Part shown: positions 26,276 through 41,311 of the stretch, in pieces | Layout of the letters: each line of letters opens with the position of its first letter | Position numbering within the stretch: the stretch's first letter is position 1 | Assembly (NCBI GenBank): GCA_029783825.1 | Contig: JAREIK010003413.1 | Span: forward strand, 262,586 to 326,585 | Length of the DNA stretch: 64,000 nt | Reading direction: 5' to 3' | Source of the DNA: Sapria himalayana | Lineage: Eukaryota; Streptophyta; Magnoliopsida; Malpighiales; Rafflesiaceae | Notes under the pieces: model-generated | What the model saw: the letters and a program-made list of their open reading frames with translations, nothing else | What the model was told of the DNA's origin: nothing | Database searches by the model: none | Translations under genes and position numbers: made by a program

Positions 26276-29200
26276 AAATCAAAAAATAATAAAAATAAAT
26301 TTTTTCTTATTTTATTTTTTAAATAAAACCTATAAACCACTAAATGCATACACAATTAAATCATTAAACTCCTAAACCCTTTAATACCTAAATACATAAA
26401 CCATTAAACAGCTATACAATACATAATAATTAATAAATCTAATTTTTATTTCTATTTATTATAATTTTAAATATTCATTTTAATTATTTATTAGTTTATT
26501 TTTATAGAAATATTTATTACAAAAAAAATTATGAGTGCGACAAATATAATTTAAATAATTTATTTTTAATCAAAAAAGATATATACGCTTATAAAAGAAG
26601 TAAAATTTAAAAATTAAAAATTATTATTTAGTAATATATTTTACTTTAATTTTGAATCAATTTGGGTTTTCTAAATATTTTTTAATTAATATCTATCTTA
26701 TTATTAATAGTTTATTAATATAATTTTTCATAATTATTATAATATCTATCAATAAAATTGTTTATATTGAATTTATATGATATATAATTATTAATTTATT
26801 ATAACTAAATATTTTATTCACATTTCAAAAAATTTTAAATATTATTATATTTTCAAAGGTTATGACCTATAAAAATGATAAAAAATTATAATTTTTTTTT
26901 GTTATTTTATTGTTTAAATAAACGCAATAAACCACTAAATGCCTAAAAACACAATCGCTAAACTCCTAAATGACAAAACCTCTTAAAACTTAAACAATTA
27001 AACTTGTATACATTAATAATAAATCATAAATTTCATTTTAATTTTTATTCAGTTTAATTTTAAATTTTTATTTTAATTATTTATCAGTTTATTTTTATAG
27101 AAATATTAATTACAAAATAAATTATTAAATAGACAGATATAATTAAATTAAACCGATATACCCTAAATAATAAATAATAAATCTCATTTTTTCCTTATAA
27201 TTTTAAATATTCATTTTAATTATTTATTTGATTATTTTTATATAAATATTAATTACAAAATAAATTATGAGTTAAATAAATACAATTTATATTAATTATT
27301 TTTCATCTAAAAAAATATAGACAAATTTTTAAAAACAAATTTCAAAACAAAAAATTATTATATAGTAATATATTTGCTTAGCTTCTGAATCATTTTAATA
27401 TTTGTAATTATATTCTAAATGATATATATCTTATTAATAATAGATTATTAATTTATTTTTTGATCATTATTAGAATATTTATCAATAAAAATGTTTATAT
27501 TGAATTTATATGTTATTTATATTTAATAATTATTATAAATAAATATTGTATTCACTTTTGAAAAAAGTTTTAAAATTTTTATGATTTCAAAGATTATAAC
27601 CTTTGAACATGTGAAAAAATAAAAAATATATATTTTTTTGTTATTTTATCGTTTAAATAAAACCTATACACCACTAAATGCCTAAACTCTTAAATCACTA
27701 AACAAAAAAATCCCGATACCCCTATATAGATAATCCTTAAAACGGTATACACTAAATAATAATTAATAAATCTCATTTTTATTTGTTTTCATTATAATTT
27801 CAAAAAATCATTTTGATTTTTAGTTTTTTATTTGTATATCTGTATTAATTATAAAATAAATTGAGTTAAAAATATAATTTATAAAAATTATTTTTAATCA
27901 AAAAATAGATAAGCTTATAAAAAGAATAAAAATTTAAAAACAATTAATTATTATTTACTAATATATTTTGCTTTGCTTTTGAATCATTTTAGGTTTTGAT
28001 TATTTACTAATATATTTGTATATCTGTATTAATCATTTCATAATAGATTTTTAATTTTTTTTTGATAATTATTAGAATATCTATCAATGTACTTGTTTAT
28101 ATTGAATTTATATGATATATAATTATTATGATTATTATAAATAAATATTGTATTCATTTTAAAAAAAATTTAAAAATTATTATATTTTCAAAAGTTATAA
28201 CCTTAAAAAATGAGAAAAAATAACAAAAATAAATTTTTTGTTATTTCATTTTTTAAATAAAACCTATAGATCATTAAATGATAACTTACTTAAATCAGTA
28301 AGCTCATAAACCCCGAAACCCCTAAATACATAAACCTTTTAATAGCTTTATTCTACTTATTAAATAATAAATCTCATTTATATTTCTATTTATAATAATT
28401 TTAAATATTCATTTTTATTATTTATAGTTTAATTTTTTAGAAAAATTAATTCAAAATAAATTTCAAATGAAACAAATAATATTTAAATAATTTATATTAA
28501 ATCAAAAAAATATATAAGCTTAAAAAAAGGACAAATTTAAAAATTAAATATTATTATTTAGTAATATATTTTGATTTGATTTTGAATCATTTTGTGTTAT
28601 GTAAATATATTTTAATTAATATTTAGATTTTTAATAATAGTTTCTTAATTTAATTTTTGATCATTATTATAATATCTATCATTAATATTATTTCTATTTA
28701 ATTTATATGATATATAATTAGTAAGATTAATATAATAATACATGGTATTCACATTTCAAAAAATTTTAAAAATTAATTTCTTTTCAAAGTTTATAACCTT
28801 TGAAAATCATAAAAGATCAAAAAAAAATTTTATTTTTATTATATAAATAAAACCTATAAACCACTAAATGCCTAAAAACATAAATTTCTAAACTTCTAAA
28901 TGACAAAACCCCTAAATAATTTAACCATTAAACTGGTATACTATATATAATAAATAATAAATCTCATTTTTATTAGTATTCATTATAATTTTAAACATAC
29001 ATCTTAATTATTTATTAGTTTATTTTTATAGAAATATAAATTAAAATATAAATTATTAGTGAGACAAATATAATTTAAAAAATTTATTTTTTATCAAAAA
29101 TATATAAGCATATAAATGGATACAAAAATTTAAAAATTTAAAATTAATATTTAGTAAAATATTTCACTTTGATTTTGAATCATTTTAGATTTTGCAAATA

Positions 29201-32200
29201 TATATTAAATAATATTTATCTTATTAATAATTGTTTATTATTTTTTTATGATCATTATTATAATATATACCAATAAAATAATTTATATTGAATTTATATG
29301 ATATTTAATTATTTTGATTATTAACTTCGTATTGTATTCACTTTCCAAAAAAAAATTAAAAATTATTATATTTTCTAATGTTATAACCTTCAAAAATGAG
29401 AAAAAATAACAAAAATACTTTTTATTATTTTATTTTTGAAATAAAACCTATAAACCACTAAATGACTAAATACTAAAATGACTAAACTCCTAATCCTCGA
29501 AGCTCATAAATACTCAAAACATTAAATTAGTATAGTCTAAATAATAAATCATAATTCTCATTTTTATTACTATTCATTATAATTTTAAATATTCATTTTA
29601 ATTATTTATCAGTTTATTTTTATAAAAATAATAATTACAAAATAAATTATTAGTGAGAGAGATATAATTTAAATAATTTATTTTTTATCAAAAAAATATA
29701 TATGTGCTTATAAAAAGAGGCAAAATTTTTAAAATAAAAAATTATATTTTATTAATATATCTTATTTTGATTTTGAATCATTTTAGATTTTACAATTATA
29801 TTTTAATTTATATCATTCTTATTAATACAAGTTTATTAATTAATTTATTGATCATTATTATAATATTTATTAATAAAATTATTTATATTTAGTTAACATT
29901 ATATAAAATTATTAAGATTATTATAACTAAATATTATATTCACATTTAAAAAAAATTAAAAATTGTTATATTTTCAAAGGTTATAACCTTCAAAAATTAA
30001 AAAAAAATCAAAAATATTAAATTTTTTGTTTTTCCATTCTTTAAATAAAAACTATAAATCACTAATGGTCTTAAACAATTAAATCACTAAACTTCTGAAC
30101 CATAAAACACCTAAATACTTAAACCATTAAATCGATATATCCTGAATAATAAATAATAAATCTCAATTTTATTTGTATTCATTATAATTTTAAATATTCA
30201 TTTTAATTATTTATTAGTTTATTATTATAGGATTATAAATTACAAAATAAATTATAAGTAAGACAAATATAATTTATATAATTTATTTTTATAAACAAAA
30301 ATATAAACTTATAAAAAAAGCAAAACATTAAAAAAAATTATTATTTAGTAAGATATTTTACTTTGATTTTGAATAAATTTAGATTTTTCAAATATATTTT
30401 AAATAATATCTATGTTATTAATAATAGTTTATTAATTTTTTTTGATCATTATTATAATATCTAGTAATATAATTATTTATATTGAATTTAAATGACTTAT
30501 AATTATTAAGATTATTATAACTTAATATTATATTTACATTTGAAAAAATTTAAAAATTATTATATTTTCAAATGTTATAATCTTTGAAAATGTTAAATAA
30601 TATCAAAAATAATTTTTTTGTTATTTATTGTTTAAATAAAATCTATAAACCACTAAATGCCTAAAAACATAAATCACTAAACTACTAAACGACAAAACCT
30701 CTAAATACATAAACCATTAAACTGGTATACATTAATAATAATTCATAAATCTCATTTTAATTTTTATTCAGTATAATTTTAAATTTGTATTTTAATTATT
30801 TAAAAATTATTTTTTTAGAAATATTAATTACAAAATAAATTATTAGTAAGACAGTTCTAATTTAAATTAGACCGGTATACCCAAAATAATAAATAATAAA
30901 TCTCAATATTATCTTTTTCATTATAATTGTTAATATTCATTTTAATTATTTATTTGTTTATATTTATATAAATATTAATTAAAAAATAAATTATAAGTTA
31001 GACAAATATAATTATATAAATTAATTTTGATCAAAAAAATATAGATAAACTTTTTAAAAGAAATTAAAATTTCAAAACAGCAAATTATTATATAGTAATA
31101 TATTTTAATTTCTTCTGAATCATTTTAGGTTTTTTTATTATATTTTAATTGATATCTATCTTATTAATAATAGATTATTAATTTATTTTTTGATCATTAT
31201 TATAATATTTATAAATAAAATTGTTTATATTGAATTTATATGATATATAAATATAATGATTATTATAACTAAATATTGAATTCACTTTTGAAAAAAATTT
31301 AAAAATTATTATATTTACAAAGTTTATAACCTTAGAAAATATCAAAAAAAATAAAAATAAATATTTTGTTATTTTAATTTTTAAATAAAACCTATAAACC
31401 ACTAAATGCATACTCAGTTAAATCAGTAAACTCCTAAGGCCCGTAATGCCTAAATACATAAACCATTAAACTGCTTTATGCTACTTAATAATTAATAAAT
31501 CTAATTTTTATTTCAATTTATTATTATTTTACATATTCATTTTAATTATTTATAACTTTATTTTTATAGAAATATTTATTACAAAATAAATTATCAGTGC
31601 GACAAATATAATTTAAAAAATTTATTTTTAATCAAAAAAATTATATACGCTTATAAAAGAAGTAAAAATTTAAAAATAAAAAATTATTATCCAGTAATAT
31701 ATTTTACATTAATTTTGAATCAATTTGGGTTTGGTAATATTTTTAATTAATATCTATCTTTTTATTAATAGTTTATTAATTTAAATTTTGATCATTATTA
31801 TATTATCTATTAATAAAATTGTTTATATTGAATTTATATGATATATAATTATTAATATTATTATAACTAAATATTGTATTCACATTTCAAATAATTTTAA
31901 ATATTATTATATTTTCAAAGGTTATAACCTATGAAAATGAGAAAAAATTACGAATTTTCTTTTTGTTATTTTATTGTTTAAATAAAACCTATAAACCACT
32001 AAATGCCTAAAAACATAATTTGCTAAACTCCTAAACGACAAAACCTCTAAATACTTAGACCATTAAACAGGTGTACATTAATAAAAAATCATAAATCTCA
32101 ATTTAATTTTTATTAAGTATAATTTTAAATTTTTATTATAATTATTTATAAGTTTACTTTTATAGAAATATTAATTACAAAATAAATTATTAGTGAGACG

Positions 32201-35200
32201 GATCTAATTTAAATAATTTATTTTTCATCAAAAAAAATATATATCCTTATATAAAGAGGCAAAATTTAAAAAACAAAATTTTATTATTTTGTAATATATT
32301 TTATTTTGATTTTGAATCATTTTAGTTTTTACAATTATATTTTAATTTATATCATTCTTATTAATAATAGTTTATTAATTTTTTATTGATCATTATTATA
32401 ATATTTATTAATAAAATTATTTATATTGAGTTTACATTATATATAATAATAAAGAATATTATAACTAAGTATTATATTAACATTTAAAAAAAATTAAAAA
32501 TTATTATATTTTCTAAGGTTATAACCTTCAAAAATTAAAAAATCAAAAATTTATTTTTTATTTTTTCCTTCTTTAAATAAAAACTATAAATCACTAAAGT
32601 CCTAAACACTTAAATCACTAAACCACAAAACACCTAAATACTTAAACCATAAAACTAGTATATCTTGAAAAATAAAAAATAAATCTCAATTTTATTTGTA
32701 TTCATTATAATTTTAAATATTCATTTTAATTATTTATTAGTTAATTTTTATAGAATTATAAATTAAAAATAAATTATGTGCAAGACAAATATAATTTAAA
32801 TAATTTACTTTTAATAAAAAAATATAAACTTATAAAAGAAGAAAAACATCAAAAAAATTATAATTTAGTATTATATATTACTTGATTTTGAATAAATTTA
32901 TCTTTTGTAAATATATTTTAAAAAATATCTATCTTATTAATAATAGTTTATTAATTTATTTTTTGATCATTAATATAATATCTATCAATATAATTGTTTA
33001 TATTGAATTAACATGATATATAATTATTAAGATTATCATAACTAAATATAGTATTCACATATAAAAAAAATTTAAAAATTGTTATATTTTCAAAGGTTAT
33101 AACCTTCAAAAATTAGAAAAAATAACAATAATAAATTTTTTGTTATATCATTGTTTAAATAAAAATTATAAACCATTACATGCTTAAATACATAAATCTC
33201 TAAACTTCTAAACCCCGAAGTCCCTAAATACCTAAACCTTTAAATTCGTAAACCTTAAATATAATTTAAATAATTTATAGAAATATTAATTACAAAATAA
33301 ATTATGAGTAACAAATATAATTTAAATAATATATTTTTCATCAAAAAAATATATAAGCTTATAAAATATTGCAAAAACTAAAAAAAATTATTATTTAGTA
33401 ATAAATTTTACTTAGATTTTGAATCATTTTAGGTTTTTTAAATGTATTTTAATTTATATCTATCATATTAATTATAGTTTATTAATTTATTTTTTGATAA
33501 TTGATATAATATTTATCAATAAAAGTGTTTATATTTATATTATATTATATATAGTTATAATAATTATTATTACTAAATTTTGTATTCGCATTTATAAAAA
33601 ATTTTAAAATTATTATATTTTCAAATGTTATGACATTTGAAAATTTGAAAAAATATTAAAAATAATTTTTTGTTATTTCATTATTTAAATAAAAGCTATA
33701 AACCATTAAATGCCTAAATACTTAAATGAATAACTTCTAAATCTCGAAAACCCTAAATAGATAAATTTTTTAAACAGGTATATCCTAAATAATAAATAAT
33801 AAATTTCATTTTTATTTTTTTCATTATAATTTTAAATATTCATTTTAATTATTTATTTGTTTATTTTTATATAAATATTAAATACAAAATAAATTATAAG
33901 TTAGAAAAATATAATTTATATAAATTATTTTTCAACAAAAAAATATAGATAAACTTATTTAAAGAAGAAAAAAATTAAAAACAAAAAATTATTATATAGT
34001 AATATATTTTACTTTGTTTCTGAATCATTTTAGGTTTTGTAATTATATTTTAATTGATATCTAACTTATTAATAATAGATTATTAATTTATTTTTTGATC
34101 ATTATTAGAATATTTAACAATAAAAATATTTATATTTAATTTATATGATATATAAATTTAATAATTATTATAACTAAATATTGTATTAACTTAAAAAAAA
34201 ATTAAAATTATTATATTTTCAAATATTATAACCTTTGAACATATGAAAAAACAAAAATAATATATATTTTTTGTTATTTCATTGTTTAATTAAAACCTAT
34301 AAATCACTAAATGCCTAACCACTTAAATCACTAAACTATAAAATCCCGATACCCATATATAGATAATCGTTTAAACACGTATCCCCTAAATAATAATTAA
34401 TAAATCTCATTTTTATTTGTTTTCATTTTAATTTAAAAAATTCATTTTGATTGTTTAGTTTTTTATTTATATATATATATATATTAAATATAAAATAAAT
34501 TATGAGTTAAAAATATAATTTATAAAAATTATTTTTCATCAAAAAATAGATAAGCTTATAATAATAATAAAAATTTAAAAACAAATAATTATTATTAGGT
34601 AATATATTTTGCTTTGCTTTTGAATCAATTTAGGTTTTGATATTATATTTTAAGTAATATCAATCTTATTTATAATAGATTTTTTATTTATTTTTTGATA
34701 ATTATTAGAATATCTATCAATAAATTGGTTTATATTGAATTTATATGATATATAATTATTATGATTATTATAAATAAATATTGTATTCACTTTTGAAAAA
34801 AATTTAAAAATTATTATATTTTCAAAGGTTATAATCGTAAAAAAAGAGAAAAAATAATAAAAATAAATTTTTAGTTTTTTATTTTTTAAATAAAATCTTA
34901 GACCATTAAATGCTTACTTAATTAAATTAGTAAGCTCATAAACCCCGAAACCTCTAAATACATAAACATTTTAACATCTATATACTACTTAATAAATAAT
35001 AAATCTCATTTTTATTTCTATTTATTATAATTTTAAATATTCATTTTAATTATTTAGAGTTTAATTATTTAAAAAAATTAATTACAAAATAAATTTCGAG
35101 AAGACAAATATTATTTAAATAATTTATTTTTAATCAAAAAAATATAAGCTTATAAAAAGAAGGATAAATTTAAAAATTATATATTATTATTTAGTAAAAT

Positions 35201-38200
35201 ATTTTGATTTGATTTTGAATCATTTTGTGTTATATAAATATATTTTAATTAATATTTATATTATTAATAATAATTTAATTTTTGATATTATTATAATATC
35301 TATCATTAAAATTGTTTATATTGAATTTATATGATATATAATTAGTAAGATTAATATAATTATACATAGTATTCACATTTCAAAAAATTTTAAAAATTAT
35401 TTTATTTTCAAAGGATATAACCTTTCAAAATTAGAAAAAATCTAAAAAAAAAATTTTTATTTTTATTATATAAATAAAACCTATAAACCACTAAATACCT
35501 AAAAACACAAATTGATAAACTCCTAAAAAAACTCTTAAATAATCAAACTATTAAACCGGTTTACCACATATAATAAATCATAAATCTCATTTTAATTTGT
35601 ATTCATTATAATTTTAAATATTCATTTTAATTATTTATTAGTTTATTTTATGAAGAAATATTAATTACAAAATAAATAATGAGCGAACAACTATAATTTT
35701 AATAATTTATTTTTAATCAAAAAAAAATATAAGCATATAAAAAGAAGTAAAATTTAAAAATAAAAAATAATTATTTAGTAATATATTTTACTTTGATTTT
35801 GAATCATTATATATAGGTTTTGCAATTATATTTTAATTGCTATTAATCTTATTAAGAATTGTTTATTAATTTATTATTTGATCAATTTTATAATATCTAA
35901 CAATAAAATTACTTATATTGAATTTAAATGTGTTATAATTATTAAGATTATTATAACTAAATATTATATTTACATTTGAAAAAAATTAAAAATTATTATA
36001 TTTTCGAAGGTTGTAACCTACAATAATGATAAAAAATAACAAAAATAATTTTTTTATTATTTTATTATTTAAATAAAACTTATAAACTACTAAATGCCTC
36101 AACATTTAAATATCTAGACTACTAAACCCCAAAACCCCCTAAATACTTAAACCATTAAACCTATATAACCTAAATAATAAATAATAAATCACATTTTTAT
36201 TTGTATTCATTATAACATTAAATATTCATTTTAATTATTTTTTATATTATTTTTATAAAAATTTTAATTACAAAATAAATAATGAGTGAAATATATATAA
36301 TTTAAATAAATTATATTTTTATGAAAAAAAATATAAGCTTATAAAAATAAACAAAATTTCAAAAATATAGAATTTTATTTAGTAATATAATTTACTTTCA
36401 TTTTGAATTATTTTGAGTTCTGCAAATATATTTTAATTAATATCTATCTTATTAATAATAGTTTATTAATTTATTTTTTGATCATTATAATAATATATAT
36501 TAATAATGTTTTTTATATTAAATTACATCAATGATAATTATTAAGATTATTATAAATAAGTATTGCATTCTTAATTTAAAAGATTAAAAAATTATTATAT
36601 TTTAAATGGTAATAACCTTTGAAAATCACGAAAATTCATAAAAATAAATTTTTTGCTATTTCATTGATTAAATAAAACCTATAAACACATAAATGAGCAA
36701 AAATATAAATCAAGGAATTCTTTAACCCCAAAACCATAAAAAACATAAACCATTAAAAAGGTATACCCTAAATAATAAATCATAAATCTATTTTTATTAG
36801 TATTCATTATAATTTTAAATATTCATTTTAATTATTTATCAATTTATTTTTATAGTAATATTAATTATAAAATAAATTATTAGTGAGACAGATATAATTT
36901 AAATAATTTATTTTTCATCAAAAAAAATATATGCTTATAAAATGATGCAAAATTTTTTAAATAAAAAATTATTATTTTGTAATATATCTTATTTTGATTT
37001 TGAATCATTTTAGATTCTACAATTATATTTTAATTTATATTTTTCTTATTAATACTAGATTATTAATTTATTTATTGATCATTATTATAATATCTATTAA
37101 TAAAAGTATTTATATTTAGTTTACATTATATATAATTATTAATATTATTATAACTAAATATTATATTCACATTTAAAAAAATTTAAAATTATTATATTTT
37201 CAAACGTTACAACCTTCAAAAATTAAAAAAATTCCAAAAATTAAATTTTTTGTTTTTTAATTCTTTAGATAATAAGTATAAATCACTAAAGGTCTAAACA
37301 CTTAAATCAATAAACTCTTAAACCCAAAAACACCTAAATACATAAACAATTAAACCAATATATCCTGAATAATAAATAATAAATCTCAATTTTATTTGTA
37401 TTAATTATAATTTTAAATAATTATTTTATTTACTTATTAGTTTATTATTATAGAATTATAAATTACAAAATAAATTATGAGTAAGACAAATTAATTTAAA
37501 TAATTTATTTTTAATAACAAAAATATAATTTTGTAAAAAAGCAAAACATTATAAAAATTATTATTAAGTAATATATTTTACTTTGATTTTGAATAAATTT
37601 AGATTTTGCAAATATATTTTAAAAAATATCTATCTTATTAATAATAGTTTATCAAAATATTTTTGATCATTATTATAATATCTAGCAATGTTATTATTTA
37701 TATTGAATTTAAATGAATTATAATTATTAAGATTATTATAACTAAATATTATATTTACATTTAAAAAAAATTTAAAATTATTATATTTTCAAAGGTTATA
37801 ACCTTCAAAAATTAAAAAAATAATAAAAATAAATTTTTTGTTATATTATTGTTAAAATAAAACATATAAACCACTAAATGCCTAAACATTTAAACCTCTA
37901 AACTCCTAAACACAAAAGCCCCGAAATACTTAAATCTTTAAACTCGTAAGCCTTAAATATAATTTAAATATTTTATTAAAATATTAATTACAAAATAAAT
38001 TATGAGTGATACAAATATAATTTAAATAATTTATTTTTCATCAAAAAAAAATATAAGCTTATAAAAAGAAGCAAAAATAAAAAAAAAGTATTATTTAGTA
38101 ATAAATTTTACTTGGATTTTGAATATTTTTAGGTTTTGTAATTATATTTTAATTTATATCTATCATATTAATAATAGCATATTAATTTACTTTTTGATAA

Positions 38201-40343
38201 TTGATATCATATCTATCAATAAAATTATTTATATTTAGTTTATATTATATATAATTATAATGATTATTTTTACTAAATATTGTATTCACAATTTTTAAAA
38301 AATTTTAAAATTATTATATTTTCAAAGGTTATAACATTTGAAAATGTCAAAAATTATCAAAAATAATTTCTTTGTTATTACATTGTTTAAATAAAACATA
38401 TAAACAACTAATGCCTAAAAACATAAATCACGAAAGTCATAAACGAAAATAATTTTTATTCAGTAGAATTTTAAATTTTTTATTTTAATTATTTATCAAT
38501 TTATTTATATTGAAATATTAATTACAAAATAAATTATTAGTGAAACAGATCTAATTTAATTTAGACTGGTATACCCAAAATAATAAAGAATAAATCTCAA
38601 TATAATTTTTTCATTATAATTTTAAATATTCATTTTAATTATTTATTTGTTTATTTTTATATAAATATTAATTAAAAAATAAATTCTGAATTAGACAATT
38701 ATAATTTATATAAATTAATTTTATTCAAAAAAATATGGATAAACTTTTTAAAAGAAAATACAATTTCAAAACAACAAATTATTATATAGTAATATATTTT
38801 GATTTCTCCTGAATCATTTAAGGTTTTTGTATTATATTCTAATTGATATCTATCTTATTAATAATAGATTATTAATTTATCTTTTGATCATTTTTAAAAT
38901 ATTTATCAATAATATTGTTTATATTGAATTTATATGATATATAAATATAGTGATTAATATAACTAAATATTGAATTCACATTTGAAAAAAATTTAAAAAT
39001 TATTATATTTTCAAATGTTATAACCTTTGAAAATATCAGAAAATAATAAAAATAAATATTTTGTTATTTTAATTTTTAAATAAAACCTATAAACCACTAA
39101 ATGCATACACAGAAAAATAAGTAAACTCCAAAGGCCCGTAATGCCTAAATAAATAAACAATTAAACGGCTATGTACTACTTAATAATTAAGAAATCTAAT
39201 TTTTATTTCAATTTATTATTAGTTTAAATATTCATTTTATTTATTTATAAGTTTATATTATAGAAATATTTATTACAAAATAAATTATGAGTGCGACAAA
39301 TATAATTTAAATAATTTATTTTTATTCAAAAAATATATATATACTTATAAAAGAAGTAAAATTTCAAAAATTAAAAATTATTATCCATTAATATTTTTTA
39401 CTTTAATTTTGACTCAATTTGGGTTTTGTAAATATTTTTTAAATAATATCTATAATATTATTAATAGTTTATTAATTTAATTTTTGATCATTATTAAAAT
39501 ATCTATCAATAAAATTGATTATATTGAATATATATGATATATAATTATTAAAATTATTATAATTAAATATTGTATTCACATTTCAAAAAATTTTAAATAT
39601 TATTATATTTTCAAAGGTTATAACCTATGAAAATGACAAAAAATTACAAATTTATTTTTTCATTTTATTGTTTTAATAAAACCTATAAACAACTAAATGG
39701 CTAAAAACTTAAATCGCTAAACTCCTAAATGAAAAAACTTCTAAATACTTAAACTATAAAATATGTATACATTAAAAATAAAACATAAATTATTACTGAG
39801 ACGGATTTAATTTAAATTAAACCGGTATCCCTAAATAATAAATAATAAATCTCATTTTTTTCATTATAATTTTAAATATTCATTTTAATTATTTATTTGT
39901 TTATTTATATATAAATATTAATTACAAAATAAATTGAGTTAGACAAATATAATTTATATAATTTATTTTTCATCAAAAAATTATTGATAAACTTTTTAAA
40001 AGAAAAAAATTTTCAAAACAAAAAATTATTATATAGTAATATATTTTGTTTTTATTCTAAATCATTTAGGTTTTGTAATTATATTTTAATTGATATTTAT
40101 CTTATTAATAATAGATTATTAATTTATTTTTTGATCATTATTAGAATATTTATCAATAAAATTGTTTATATTGAATTTATAGATATATAAATATAATGAT
40201 TAGTATAACTAAATATTTTATTCACGTTTGAAAAAAAAATTAAAAATTATTATATTTTAAAAGGTTATAACCTTTGAAAATATCAAAAAATAATAAAAAT
40301 AATTTTTTTGTTATTTTATTTTTTAAATAAAACCTATAAACCA

Positions 40344-40351
40344 CTAAATAC
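40344..40351. repeat. 8-bp target-site duplication of hAT copy 1 (left)
   Basis: CTAAATAC immediately precedes the element and is repeated exactly at 44003-44010. It fits the hAT preference nTnnnnAn. Read in monomer orientation it is GTATTTAG, within the telomere-like tract. Confidence 0.9.
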
Positions 40352-41311
40352 AAGGTGTGCTCATGACATGGGACGGGATGGGGATTACAAATCTCAAGTC
40401 CCTTCCCATAGTTCTCAAATTTTTTTTGAAGATCCACACCCATCCCATTGGTTGAAAATATTTGGACGGGACGAGTAGTAGATCGGGGATTTTGGTTAGG
40501 AGAAAATGGTTCCGAGACGGAATGGAGTTCGGACATTTTTTCAATTTATTTTCTTCAAACTAGTCAAGTTAGTTCATGTCGAAACCTTTTGTTGTACCAT
40601 TTATCATTCCTTAGTTATGTTTCTTTCAAATTGGGCCAATTTTGTTTTGTCAAATAGGCTGAATACTGCAAACGAGTTCCACCACCTTGTCAAAACCTTT
40701 GATGTGCAGAAAAGGATAGAAATGTTAAATAGAACTAGATCGAGTTGTGTGCTTAATTTGGTTCTTTGTTTTGTCACAAGTTGGCTTTGTTCAGATGAGT
40801 GAAAGTTGACCATAATATCAATACTACATTTTGTAAACAATTACTTAAAAAATTAAGGAATAGCTAAAGTTGACCACAAACATTGGTAGCAACAATTACT
40901 ACTGAAGTAATTACTAAAATTAGGCAGCTTAATATAACAAAAAAAATACAACTAATAACAACCTTGTTAATAACATTTCAAAGGTCCATCCCGGAACATC
41001 AACGAAAATCCATACCCAATTAATTATCTCTTCTACAACTGCTCCCTTTTCTTACTCTACCGTAGAAGGACAACCAAAGAAGAAACGTGTTAATCATGTA
41101 GACATAAATTTCTTAGATGAAACAGAAATAAAAAAACAAAATATTACCTTATAAAATTTAATACACCCATTCCAAATTTAATTGGCCAACTATAGTTAAA
41201 AGAATATTTGGATCCTGTGACCCCTCTGAAAATTGTAATTGAACCATATTTTTATTAAATTGAATGAATAAAATAAATAAAAGTAATATTTATTATTTAC
41301 AAGATTTTATA
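40352..41311 (-). other. hAT copy 1: 3' non-coding tail and subterminal repeats
   Basis: No coding signal. The outer 200 bp carry GGGACGGG-type subterminal words (about 40370, 40467 and 40510). The rest aligns with the 3' tail of copy 2 (for example ACAAGTTGGCTTTGTTCAG here, reverse-complemented at about 56163). Short frames on both strands at 40240-40840 overlap one another and lack any domain. Confidence 0.75.

Larger units (their letters stand above)
25671..40351 (-). repeat. AT-rich satellite array, - orientation (block 2a)
   Basis: The same monomer family read on the complementary strand: CATTTTAATTATTTATTTG, GAATCATTTTAGGTTTTG, TTGATCATTATT, the dyad, then AAACCTATAAACCACTAAATGCC. It contains variants also found on + (variant A near 35800-36180, variant C near 28280 and 34910, variant D near 27700 and 34330). 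Two long frames here, such as 29704-29892 and 33419-33607, are monomer translations. It ends at the target duplication of hAT copy 1. Confidence 0.93.

Noticed and set aside
40448..40840. Overlapping frames on both strands at the 3' end of hAT copy 1
   Set aside because: They lie in the non-coding tail and subterminal repeats, are not preserved in copy 2, and overlap one another in opposite directions.
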